Positions 1-5,701 of a stretch of 8,708 nucleotides of DNA are shown here, piece after piece. This DNA is from Candidatus Levyibacteriota bacterium (GTDB taxonomy: Bacteria > Patescibacteriota > Microgenomatia > Levybacterales > UBA12049): positions 1-8,708 of the forward strand of contig JACQKR010000032.1 of assembly GCA_016204425.1 (NCBI GenBank), given 5' to 3'. The notes beneath the pieces were generated by a model that saw nothing but the letters and a program-made list of their open reading frames with translations, had not been told where the DNA came from and searched no databases. The position numbers were made by a program, and so were the translations under genes. Every line of letters starts with the position of its first letter. The first letter of the stretch is position 1.

Positions 1-9
1 AGCTGTAGC

Positions 10-40
10 TTTGAGATTTGACATTTGCGTTTTGAGATTT
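10..40 (+). repeat. Short direct repeat in the fusA leader
   Basis: The 10-mer TTTGAGATTT occurs at 10-19 and again at 31-40, a 21-base period, just before the fusA start. A TTGACA box lies between the copies at 18-23, but no good -10 box sits at normal spacing before the start codon. No Shine-Dalgarno is visible here. The repeat may be chance in T-rich DNA. Confidence 0.3.
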
Positions 41-47
41 TTTCATT

Positions 48-2159
48 ATGGCAACAGACGAAAAATCACGAATATTTCCTCTTGATAAGATCCGCAATAT
101 TGGCATTATTGCGCATATCGACGCGGGGAAGACGACCACGACAGAACGAATCCTTTTTTACACGGGAAAAACATACAAAATCGGAGATATTGATAAGGGA
201 AATACACAAATGGTTTGGATGGAGCAGGAGAAAGAACGGGGTATTACTATTGTTTCTGCGGCAACAACAACATTCTGGAAAGATCATCGGATCAATATCA
301 TCGATACTCCGGGCCATGTTGATTTCACTGCCGAGGTAGAACGGTCACTTCGCGTACTTGATGGAGGCATTACCGTCCTTGATGCGGAAGAAGGCGTGCA
401 ATCTCAGTCTGAAACAGTCTGGCGACAAGCGGATAAATACAATGTTCCCCGTATTTGTTTTGTCAACAAAATGGACAAGCTTGGGGCTGATTTCCTAGCA
501 ACAGTGAAAAGTATTGAAAATCGACTCGGTGCAAATCCGGCAATCATGGTTTTACCCATCGGTAGTGAGAGTTCCTATGTTGGAAATATCGATTTATTGA
601 CAAAGCAAGCGATTACTTGGGGATCAGAAGAGCTTGGTGCAAAATTTGATCTCTCAGACGATATTCCGGCAGATATGAAAGATCAGGTTGAGGAATACCG
701 TCATAAACTCATTGAGAAAATTGCCGAGACGGATGACGCATTGCTTGAAAAATATCTTGCCGGAGAAGAACCGTCAGTTGACGAATTAAAGGCTGCTCTT
801 CGTCGTGCGGTTATCGCATATAAGCTTGTTCCAATTTATGCCGGTACGTCGCTTCGAAACAAAGGTGTTCAACCGCTTCTTGATGCCGTAATCGACTATC
901 TTCCGTCCCCTGCCGATTTAGGTCAGGTGAAAGGCATACATCCAAAAACTGGCGAGGAGACGGCACGAAAATTAGTCCCTGAGGACCCGTTCAGTGGTCT
1001 TGCATTCAAGATCCAGAATGATCCGCATGTTGGAAAATTGACATACTTTAGAATCTACTCGGGGACATTGCAGTCCGGTTCCTACATTTTCAACAGTACC
1101 AAAAATGTCAAGGAACGTGTCGGGCGATTGCTGCTCATGCATGCAAATCAGCGTGAAGAAGTCAAAGAAGCATACGCCGGTGAGATTGTGGCTATTGTTG
1201 GGTTAAAAGATACGATTACCGGAGACACGCTTTGTGACGAGGCAGCGCCGATTGTCTTGGAAAAAATCACATTTCCAGAGCCAGTTATATCGCTTGCGAT
1301 TGAACCGAAAACAAAATCGGACCAAGAGAAATTAGGCTACGCGATCAAGCGTCTGACAGAGGAGGATCCGACATTCCGCGTTAAATCCAATCATGAAACC
1401 GGGCAGACGATCATTTCAGGAATCGGCGAGCTGCAGCTTGAGGTGATGGTCGATCGTATGAAGCGTGAGTTCAATGTGCTTGCAAATGTCGGTGCGCCAC
1501 AAGTCGCATACAAAGAAACATTCAGCGCAAACGCTGATGCAGAAGGAAAATATATCCGTCAATCCGGAGGACGGGGACAATACGGGCATTGTATGCTTCG
1601 GGTAACACCTAAGCCACGAGGAGAAGGGAATGAATTCGTCAATGCAATCAAGGGAGGAGCAATTCCTGCAGAATTTATCAGAGCAGTTGAGAAAGGCGTG
1701 TGGGAGACGCTGGAAAACGGGGTATTGCTTGGGTATCCGATTGTTGATGTGAAAGTTACCTGTTATGACGGGTCATATCACGAAGTCGATTCTTCAGAAG
1801 TTGCATTTAAAATCGCTGCATCCCAGGCGCTCCAGGCGGCATCGAGAAAAACGCAGATGAGTCTTTTGGAGCCGGTGATGAAAATTGAGGTCACGACACC
1901 ATCCGAGTTTATGGGGGATATCATCGGTGATCTTTCGGCAAAACGCGCACAGATTTCAGGAACTGAAGAACGGGGAAATGCAACAATTATCCTTGGCATG
2001 GTGCCCCTTTCTGAGCTTTCAGGCTACGCAACAACGCTCCGATCAATGTCCAAAGGCCGTGCGTCGTACTACATGGAGCCAAGTCATTACGAGGAAGTAC
2101 CGCAAAACATTGTTCAAGCAATGCTTGCAAAATCCACCTTCACCGGACGGGTCGAGTAA
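48..2159 (+). CDS. fusA: Elongation factor G
   Basis: This is the translational GTPase that drives ribosomal translocation and, with ribosome recycling factor, helps split ribosomes; it acts in the cytoplasm. The 703-residue product is full length for the family. Visible GTPase motifs are the P-loop AHIDAGKT (22-29), the switch I RGITI (64-68), DTPGH (86-90) and NKMD (140-143), with a G5-like GTSLRNKGVQ segment further on. Domain II follows from about residue 310 and domain III from about 415. Domain IV carries GGRGQYGH (507-514) and the tip segment YHEVDSSE, whose His578 matches the conserved translocation residue. Domain V ends with the GYATTLRSMSKGRASY segment. The ATG at 48 gives the expected N-terminus, but no Shine-Dalgarno precedes it, so initiation may be leaderless or SD-independent. 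The usual neighbours rpsL and rpsG would lie outside the window; no tuf follows. The next gene is an unrelated surface protein. Confidence 0.98.
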   Translation: MATDEKSRIFPLDKIRNIGIIAHIDAGKTTTTERILFYTGKTYKIGDIDKGNTQMVWMEQEKERGITIVSAATTTFWKDHRINIIDTPGHVDFTAEVERSLRVLDGGITVLDAEEGVQSQSETVWRQADKYNVPRICFVNKMDKLGADFLATVKSIENRLGANPAIMVLPIGSESSYVGNIDLLTKQAITWGSEELGAKFDLSDDIPADMKDQVEEYRHKLIEKIAETDDALLEKYLAGEEPSVDELKAALRRAVIAYKLVPIYAGTSLRNKGVQPLLDAVIDYLPSPADLGQVKGIHPKTGEETARKLVPEDPFSGLAFKIQNDPHVGKLTYFRIYSGTLQSGSYIFNSTKNVKERVGRLLLMHANQREEVKEAYAGEIVAIVGLKDTITGDTLCDEAAPIVLEKITFPEPVISLAIEPKTKSDQEKLGYAIKRLTEEDPTFRVKSNHETGQTIISGIGELQLEVMVDRMKREFNVLANVGAPQVAYKETFSANADAEGKYIRQSGGRGQYGHCMLRVTPKPRGEGNEFVNAIKGGAIPAEFIRAVEKGVWETLENGVLLGYPIVDVKVTCYDGSYHEVDSSEVAFKIAASQALQAASRKTQMSLLEPVMKIEVTTPSEFMGDIIGDLSAKRAQISGTEERGNATIILGMVPLSELSGYATTLRSMSKGRASYYMEPSHYEEVPQNIVQAMLAKSTFTGRVE

Positions 2160-2197
2160 TACCTCCTGATTATCTCATTTGATATAAGAGCGCACAT

Positions 2198-2226
2198 TTG
2201 CTAAGTTTACAAATTCTCGATACTAT
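2198..2226 (+). promoter_or_regulatory. Candidate sigma-70-type promoter for the surface-protein pair
   Basis: TTGCTA at 2198-2203 and TACTAT at 2221-2226 are 17 bases apart, each matching four of six consensus positions. They lie in the 106-base gap after fusA, about 40 bases before the next start codon. The same gap shows no convincing hairpin terminator for fusA. The call is weak, because AT-rich DNA yields such matches by chance. Confidence 0.3.
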
Positions 2227-2265
2227 GAATGCATACCGTTAAAAAGACGGGATGTTTTATTGGTT

Positions 2266-3666
2266 ATGCGGCAACTGTTCTCATCAAAAAAACGCCTCTT
2301 TAGCCTTCTTGGCATATTGATTCTTCTTGCAGCGATTCCTATTTATTTGCTTGTTGTTGGGCAAGAGCAAGATGTAAGACAGCAGGCAGCAGCAGGTCCG
2401 GATTTAGTTGTTTCAAATCTTCAACTGCTTGATGCAGGCGGCAATGTCAGAACGACATTTTCAGTCAATGAAGATATTTATCTCAAAGTAACGCTCAAAA
2501 ACCAAGGAACATCCGGTGGTACCTCAGTTGATGGAACAACCACGACGCAAATTTATGCACATAAACCAAATACTGTTGCGCCAAATACTGCATCCGATGT
2601 CAATATGTCTATGCGAAACGGTGAATTTGGAACGGGAGCAGAAAATGTCTATGAATCAACCTGGACATCAAGTAGTAAGGTGAGGTTTATTAATGCGAAG
2701 TCATTCAAGAGGACGAGTGAAGGGAATTTTACTGCACGGGTTTTTATCAATTCCGATCGAAAAGTTGCCGAAGCAAATTATGATAACAACCAGCTCACCA
2801 TTGCATATACGGTAAAAAATGTTGCATATATACCGGGAAAAACATTCACTACCGCTCCATCGGGCTACAGTAGTTCCTTTTGTACCCCCCCGAGTTCGCA
2901 ATTAGTCTCCGGCTTGACAGGATGCGTCATGGATAAGCCGGTAAATGGAAAAAATTATGGAAGAATTACCAATACGGGATCCACGACTCGCACCGTCGGT
3001 ATGGCGTCATACAAAGCCTATATTACCTATCCTATTCCTTATCCATCTTGTGAGCCGAAAGATTGCCCTGATAAGTATGACTGGATTTGGACGCAGACTA
3101 TGTATAGCGGCGTCACGACACAGCTTGCTGCCGGAAAGACCGTATATTTTGAAGTGTCGCTTCCTAATTGTGCCTGGCAGACAGATGTTTTTGAAGGGTC
3201 AATTATACCGTCTTTTCTTCCGCCAACGCAGTTTTATTCAGGGCTAAAAAAGTATCTTGACGGATATTTTCATATTGTTCCCGTCTGTAAGCCTGTCGCA
3301 CCAACACCCACACCGACCAAGACACCTACCAAAACACCGACTGGAACACAGGCGCCAACAAATACGCCGACCAAAACACCGACAAATACGCCGACCCGTA
3401 CGCCTACCTTGACACCGACCTGTCTATTACCGGAAGGATGCATTTCGCCGACGTTAACACCGACTCGCACACCGACACCTACAGCAACTCGTACTCCGAC
3501 GCCGAGTCCAACGCTGACGCCGTCACCCACACCGAGTAAAACACCAACACCCACTCCGACACGGACGCCAACGGTAACACCATCACCCACTGATATTCCT
3601 GCGTGTCCGATACCGGAGCGAGTACTAAACGTGAGAATAAGCTGTCCAAATTGTTCGGGGCAATAA
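2266..3666 (+). CDS. Secreted or anchored CARDB-like protein with Thr-Pro stalk
   Basis: Predicted surface protein of 466 residues, exact function unknown. A basic N-terminus (RQLFSSKKR) precedes one hydrophobic helix (about 12-31), then QDVRQQA (35-41). Residues 46-184 resemble a CARDB adhesion-type beta domain: it opens with DLVVSNLQL, has a LKNQGT strand, and closes with EANYDNNQL. Residues 200-341 contain six Cys (206, 220, 262, 267, 302, 341) and match nothing I recognise. A Thr-Pro stalk (345-445) is broken by a C386-to-C392 loop. The tail CPIPERVLNVRISCPNCSGQ adds C447, C460 and C463 and looks like the first strand of a domain that is not completed. ATG 2266 is preferred over the in-frame TTG at 2260 because it is the stronger start; no clear Shine-Dalgarno supports either. 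The Cys content and signal anchor suggest an extracytoplasmic, disulfide-bonded protein. The next gene starts three bases after the stop. Confidence 0.85.
   Translation: MRQLFSSKKRLFSLLGILILLAAIPIYLLVVGQEQDVRQQAAAGPDLVVSNLQLLDAGGNVRTTFSVNEDIYLKVTLKNQGTSGGTSVDGTTTTQIYAHKPNTVAPNTASDVNMSMRNGEFGTGAENVYESTWTSSSKVRFINAKSFKRTSEGNFTARVFINSDRKVAEANYDNNQLTIAYTVKNVAYIPGKTFTTAPSGYSSSFCTPPSSQLVSGLTGCVMDKPVNGKNYGRITNTGSTTRTVGMASYKAYITYPIPYPSCEPKDCPDKYDWIWTQTMYSGVTTQLAAGKTVYFEVSLPNCAWQTDVFEGSIIPSFLPPTQFYSGLKKYLDGYFHIVPVCKPVAPTPTPTKTPTKTPTGTQAPTNTPTKTPTNTPTRTPTLTPTCLLPEGCISPTLTPTRTPTPTATRTPTPSPTLTPSPTPSKTPTPTPTRTPTVTPSPTDIPACPIPERVLNVRISCPNCSGQ
3298..3600 (+). repeat. Thr-Pro coding repeat tract (stalk of first surface protein)
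   Basis: The DNA has a rough six-base period built on ACACCG and ACGCCG units that encode Thr-Pro pairs with Lys, Asn, Arg, Ser or Ala spacers. A non-repetitive stretch around 3421-3450 encodes the Cys-containing loop. Such tracts are prone to slippage and recombination with the similar tract at 4042-4392. The encoded chain should be extended, poly-proline-like and a possible site of O-glycosylation; that last point is inference. Confidence 0.85.
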
Positions 3667-3669
3667 CAT

Positions 3670-4473
3670 ATGTTACATATTCGAATACAGAAAAAAGTAA
3701 TAATTGCAATCTTGCTTCTTTTGGCACTCATTATTGGTGTTTTAGTCACCTTGTATGTTTCAAGTCAGAGGCAGGATCTTCGTCAGCGAGCAGAAGAAAT
3801 CTCCTGTCCAATTGAAGCGGCAACCTGTGAATGGGAGGAGGCAGCACATGCAACAAAATATAACTTTAAGATTGTTGAGGTTGATTCGGGAACAACGATT
3901 AAAGAAGGATCTGTCAATGCTCCAACAACAAAAGTTACCTTTACGTCACAGGCGAATAAAACATATAAATGCGAAGTTGCAGCAGCAAATGATTGCGGAA
4001 TAGGGTTGCCGGGAGAAGCGACAGGTACTTGCACGGTTATTCCCACAGCAACGCCAACACCGACTGAGACACCGACTGAGACCCCTTCTCCGACCCTGCC
4101 TCCCGGCGTGACTCCTACTGATACTCCGACACCGACTGAGACTGAGACACCAACGCCGACTCCTACAGCGACAGATACTCCGACACCAACGCCGACAGCA
4201 ACCAGAACGCCAACGCCGACAAATACGCCGACTGGGACACGGACACCAACACCTTTGCCAAGTGCAACACCATTTCCAACAAATACACCTTTCCCAACAA
4301 ATACACCTGTTCAACCACAGCCAACAGAGTTGCCACAGCCAACAACGGTACTTGCCCAGTCAACACCTGTGCCAACAGTACCACCAACGGGAGGCGGTGC
4401 GCTGCCGGTCATTATTGGTGTGGGAACGCTCATCATTACAATTATCGGCAGCCTCCTCTTCTTTGTCTTCTAA
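3670..4473 (+). CDS. Membrane-anchored FN3-like protein with Thr-Pro stalk
   Basis: Predicted surface protein of 267 residues. A short basic N-terminus is followed by a hydrophobic helix (about 10-30) and QDLRQRA (35-41), the same motif at the same position as in the upstream protein. Residues 44-123 look like one fibronectin-III-like beta domain: CEWEEAAHATKYNFKI opens it and YKCEVAAANDCGIG lies near its end. It has five Cys (46, 53, 101, 109, 121). A Thr-Pro, Thr-Glu stalk runs from 125 to about 237. The C-terminus is PPTGGG (238-243) plus a hydrophobic helix (about 246-266) that ends in FFVF with no basic tail. With two membrane helices the domain and stalk would form a loop outside the cell, unless the first helix is cleaved as a signal peptide. 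The gene starts three bases after the upstream stop, in the same frame, so the two are probably cotranscribed. A CGGGG at 3656-3660 is at most a weak ribosome-binding site. Function is unknown; adhesion or envelope structure is a guess. Confidence 0.85.
   Translation: MLHIRIQKKVIIAILLLLALIIGVLVTLYVSSQRQDLRQRAEEISCPIEAATCEWEEAAHATKYNFKIVEVDSGTTIKEGSVNAPTTKVTFTSQANKTYKCEVAAANDCGIGLPGEATGTCTVIPTATPTPTETPTETPSPTLPPGVTPTDTPTPTETETPTPTPTATDTPTPTPTATRTPTPTNTPTGTRTPTPLPSATPFPTNTPFPTNTPVQPQPTELPQPTTVLAQSTPVPTVPPTGGGALPVIIGVGTLIITIIGSLLFFVF
4042..4392 (+). repeat. Thr-Pro coding repeat tract (stalk of second surface protein)
   Basis: ACACCGACTGAG and ACGCCGAC-type units encode Thr-Pro and Thr-Glu repeats; the 3' third shifts to longer units (CCAACAAATACACCT occurs at 4277-4291 and 4295-4309), then to Gln-Pro rich sequence. 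It is related in unit sequence to the tract at 3298-3600, which suggests shared origin of the two stalks. Confidence 0.8.
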
Positions 4474-4480
4474 AGAATAA

Positions 4481-4500
4481 ATGTAAAGTCTATTTGACAT
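4481..4500. promoter_or_regulatory. Candidate operator and -35 box for the XRE-led operon
   Basis: ATGTAAAGTCTATTTGACAT is an imperfect palindrome: 7 of 10 positions of the two arms match as reverse complements. Its right arm contains a consensus -35 box, TTGACA at 4494-4499. The matching -10 region is poor; TACCCT at 4518-4523 lies 18 bases on, with a TG one base upstream of it (4515-4516). A small XRE repressor bound here would block RNA polymerase, so autoregulation by the gene at 4537 is the natural reading. That link is inference. Confidence 0.45.
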
Positions 4501-4523
4501 TTTTGTTGTGACTCTGTTACCCT

Positions 4524-4531
4524 AGGAAGGG
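4524..4531 (+). promoter_or_regulatory. Ribosome binding site of the XRE gene
   Basis: AGGAAGGG lies five bases before the ATG at 4537. It selects this start over the out-of-frame ATG at 4533. It is one of few clear Shine-Dalgarno sites in the window. Confidence 0.7.
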
Positions 4532-4536
4532 TATGT

Positions 4537-4743
4537 ATGCAAGAGCAGGTTATAAACAACGTGAACAAATTACGTGTAGAAAAAGATATTACCCAAGAAG
4601 AGTTAGCAAAAGCAGTCAATGTAACCAGGCAAACGATTATTGCAATTGAAAAGGGCAATTACACACCTTCTGTGCTTTTGGCCTTAAAAATCGCGCATTA
4701 TTTTCATGTACCTGTTGAAGAAGTATTTACCTATGAAAAATAA
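4537..4743 (+). CDS. XRE-family HTH transcriptional regulator (small, YozG-like)
   Basis: A 68-residue DNA-binding protein made of almost nothing but a Cro/C1-type helix-turn-helix. The core runs from TQEELAKAVNV (19-29) through the recognition helix segment TRQTIIAIEKG (30-40), followed by the typical YTPSVLLALKIA and the closing VPVEEVF. Proteins of this size are typically dimeric repressors of their own operon and often pair with a small multi-helix membrane protein, as here: the next gene overlaps the 3' end by 11 bases. The palindrome at 4481-4500 is a plausible binding site. The signal sensed, if any, cannot be read from the sequence, since there is no ligand domain. Confidence 0.9.
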   Translation: MQEQVINNVNKLRVEKDITQEELAKAVNVTRQTIIAIEKGNYTPSVLLALKIAHYFHVPVEEVFTYEK

Positions 4744-5098
4744 CTTTGTTGGTGAAATAGTCATATCTCTCGTCCTTACAGGACTCCTTATATTTTTCAT
4801 TAACCCACTGGACCTTCTCATGCCGCATGCTTTGCATCCCTTTATGGTCCCGTTCTTATTGGTTTTATTTATTATTTTTGCAGGATTGCTATGGAAGGAA
4901 ACTCCAGGGGACGAAAGAGAGCAACTTCATAAATTTATTGCTTCACGTTTTGCTTATTTTGCTGTCATCGCAACGCTTATCTTTGGCGTTGTTTTCCAAA
5001 GCTTCAAAGGAGAAGTTGACCCCTTTCTTATTATTGGAATTTGTATTGCTCTTTTAGCAAAGACGCTTGGACTTATCTATGGACATATCAAACATTAA
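4733..5098 (+). CDS. Four-helix membrane protein, DUF2178-like
   Basis: A 121-residue integral membrane protein with four predicted helices at about 8-24, 37-54, 73-91 and 97-117. A polar loop between helices 2 and 3 contains KETPGDEREQLHKFIASR, an acidic/basic DEREQ motif typical of small membrane proteins encoded next to YozG-like regulators. The ATG at 4733 is chosen because helix 1 then starts soon after it and because it overlaps the regulator's last codons (4733-4743), which suggests translational coupling; an upstream in-frame ATG at 4706 would only add nine residues inside the regulator gene. Function is unknown. It may sense or buffer membrane state for the regulator, but nothing here shows that. 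The family assignment is from general resemblance. Confidence 0.8.
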   Translation: MKNNFVGEIVISLVLTGLLIFFINPLDLLMPHALHPFMVPFLLVLFIIFAGLLWKETPGDEREQLHKFIASRFAYFAVIATLIFGVVFQSFKGEVDPFLIIGICIALLAKTLGLIYGHIKH

Positions 5099-5105
5099 TA
5101 TGAGA

Positions 5106-5113
5106 GGGGGTGA
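5106..5113 (+). promoter_or_regulatory. Strong ribosome binding site deciding the thioredoxin start
   Basis: GGGGGTGA closely matches the anti-Shine-Dalgarno complement and ends five bases before the ATG at 5119. It argues against the in-frame GTG at 5110, which lies inside the site itself. Confidence 0.75.
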
Positions 5114-5118
5114 AAGAT

Positions 5119-5649
5119 ATGAATAAAAGAATAATCATTGCCGGGGTTATTATCTTGATTCTCGTTGGTGGAGGATTGTTTGTTGCCAATCAACAATCTC
5201 AGCAGGCTGAGCAAGCAAAAATGGCACAAGAAAAAGCTGAGATGGCAAAAGATCAAACGACCGCCTCGGGACAAGACGAGCTGATGAAAAAAGAAGAGGA
5301 CAAAATGATGGCAGATAAAAATAGTAGCACTCGTTATGTCGAGTATTCAAAAGCTGCTCTTGATAAGGCTCCGGGTGATAGGAGAGTTCTCTTTTTCTAT
5401 GCTAATTGGTGCCCAACATGCAGGCCAACCGATGCGGATCTGACAGCAAACACAAGTAAGATTCCTGAAGATGTAACAGTTATAAGGGTTAACTATAACG
5501 ATACCGATACGGATCAGGAAGAAAAAGATTTAGCTAAAAAGTACGGCATTACCTACCAACACACGTTTGTCCAGATTGATGTACAAGGTAAAGAAATTAC
5601 TAAGTGGAATGGTGGACAAACAGAAGAATTGTTAGCTAAGATTAAGTAG
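5119..5649 (+). CDS. Membrane-anchored thioredoxin-like protein (WCPTC)
   Basis: Predicted extracytoplasmic thiol-disulfide protein of 176 residues. One N-terminal helix (about 5-23) is followed by a charged Gln/Glu/Lys/Met-rich linker (24-67) likely to be helical or coiled coil, then a thioredoxin fold (about 70-176). The active site is FFYANWCPTC with C98 and C101. The usual cis-proline before the central strand is replaced: the segment reads GITYQHTFVQID, placing His148 where thioredoxins have Pro. The linker should hold the domain away from the membrane. The gene starts 20 bases after the four-helix protein and precedes the DipZ-type gene by 52 bases. Its likely partners are the CcdA domain of that protein as electron source and the MsrB at 7471 as a client. 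The linker is also unusually Met-rich, so it could itself be oxidised. The fold assignment is firm; whether it reduces, oxidises or isomerises is not shown. Confidence 0.9.
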   Translation: MNKRIIIAGVIILILVGGGLFVANQQSQQAEQAKMAQEKAEMAKDQTTASGQDELMKKEEDKMMADKNSSTRYVEYSKAALDKAPGDRRVLFFYANWCPTCRPTDADLTANTSKIPEDVTVIRVNYNDTDTDQEEKDLAKKYGITYQHTFVQIDVQGKEITKWNGGQTEELLAKIK

Positions 5650-5654
5650 TCTGT

Positions 5655-5684
5655 GATATGGTTTTTTAGTATAAAAACCATATC
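5655..5684. repeat. Perfect 12-bp inverted repeat between trx-like and dipZ genes
   Basis: GATATGGTTTTT (5655-5666) and AAAAACCATATC (5673-5684) are exact reverse complements around a six-base loop. In RNA this gives an AT-rich hairpin starting five bases after the thioredoxin stop. No T-run follows on either strand, so it is not a canonical intrinsic terminator. AGGGG, a weak ribosome-binding site for the next gene, directly abuts the stem at 5685-5689. It may attenuate or stabilise the transcript or bind a protein dimer as DNA. Confidence 0.7.
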
Positions 5685-5701
5685 AGGGGTTAATTAAAAA
5701 C

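Noticed and set aside
18..49. TTGACA at 18-23 as a promoter for fusA
   Set aside because: At 17-base spacing the -10 hexamer would be TTTCAT, and the better CATTAT overlaps the start codon at 20-base spacing; fusA is more likely read from an upstream str-type operon.
1778..1999. Minus-strand open frame inside fusA
   Set aside because: It lies opposite a highly conserved EF-G region and has no recognisable product.
2260..2265. TTG start two codons upstream for the first stalk protein
   Set aside because: ATG at 2266 is the more usual start and no ribosome-binding site favours the TTG.
3664..3666. UAA readthrough or recoding to fuse the two stalk proteins
   Set aside because: The second gene has its own basic N-terminus, signal anchor and motif, which fits an independent start; known CPR recoding affects UGA, not UAA.
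3270..3749. A 159-residue open frame on the minus strand rich in Val-Gly repeats
   Set aside because: It is the complement of the Thr-Pro coding tract; the six-base repeat keeps other frames open. The plus-strand gene has a signal anchor, a recognisable domain and operon context.
3946..4314. Minus-strand Cys/Arg/Ser-rich open frame
   Set aside because: It is also a shadow of the Thr-Pro repeat of the second stalk gene, with low-complexity composition and no start signals.
3298..4392. Repeats as a possible CRISPR array or tandem non-coding element
   Set aside because: The repeats are six-base coding units without fixed-length unique spacers, and they are in frame with the surrounding genes.
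4706..4732. Earlier ATG for the four-helix membrane protein
   Set aside because: It would deepen the overlap with the regulator gene to 38 bases and adds residues with no family match; ATG 4733 begins just before helix 1.
5110..5118. GTG start three codons upstream for the thioredoxin-like protein
   Set aside because: The GTG lies inside the Shine-Dalgarno GGGGGTGA, which is well spaced for the ATG at 5119.
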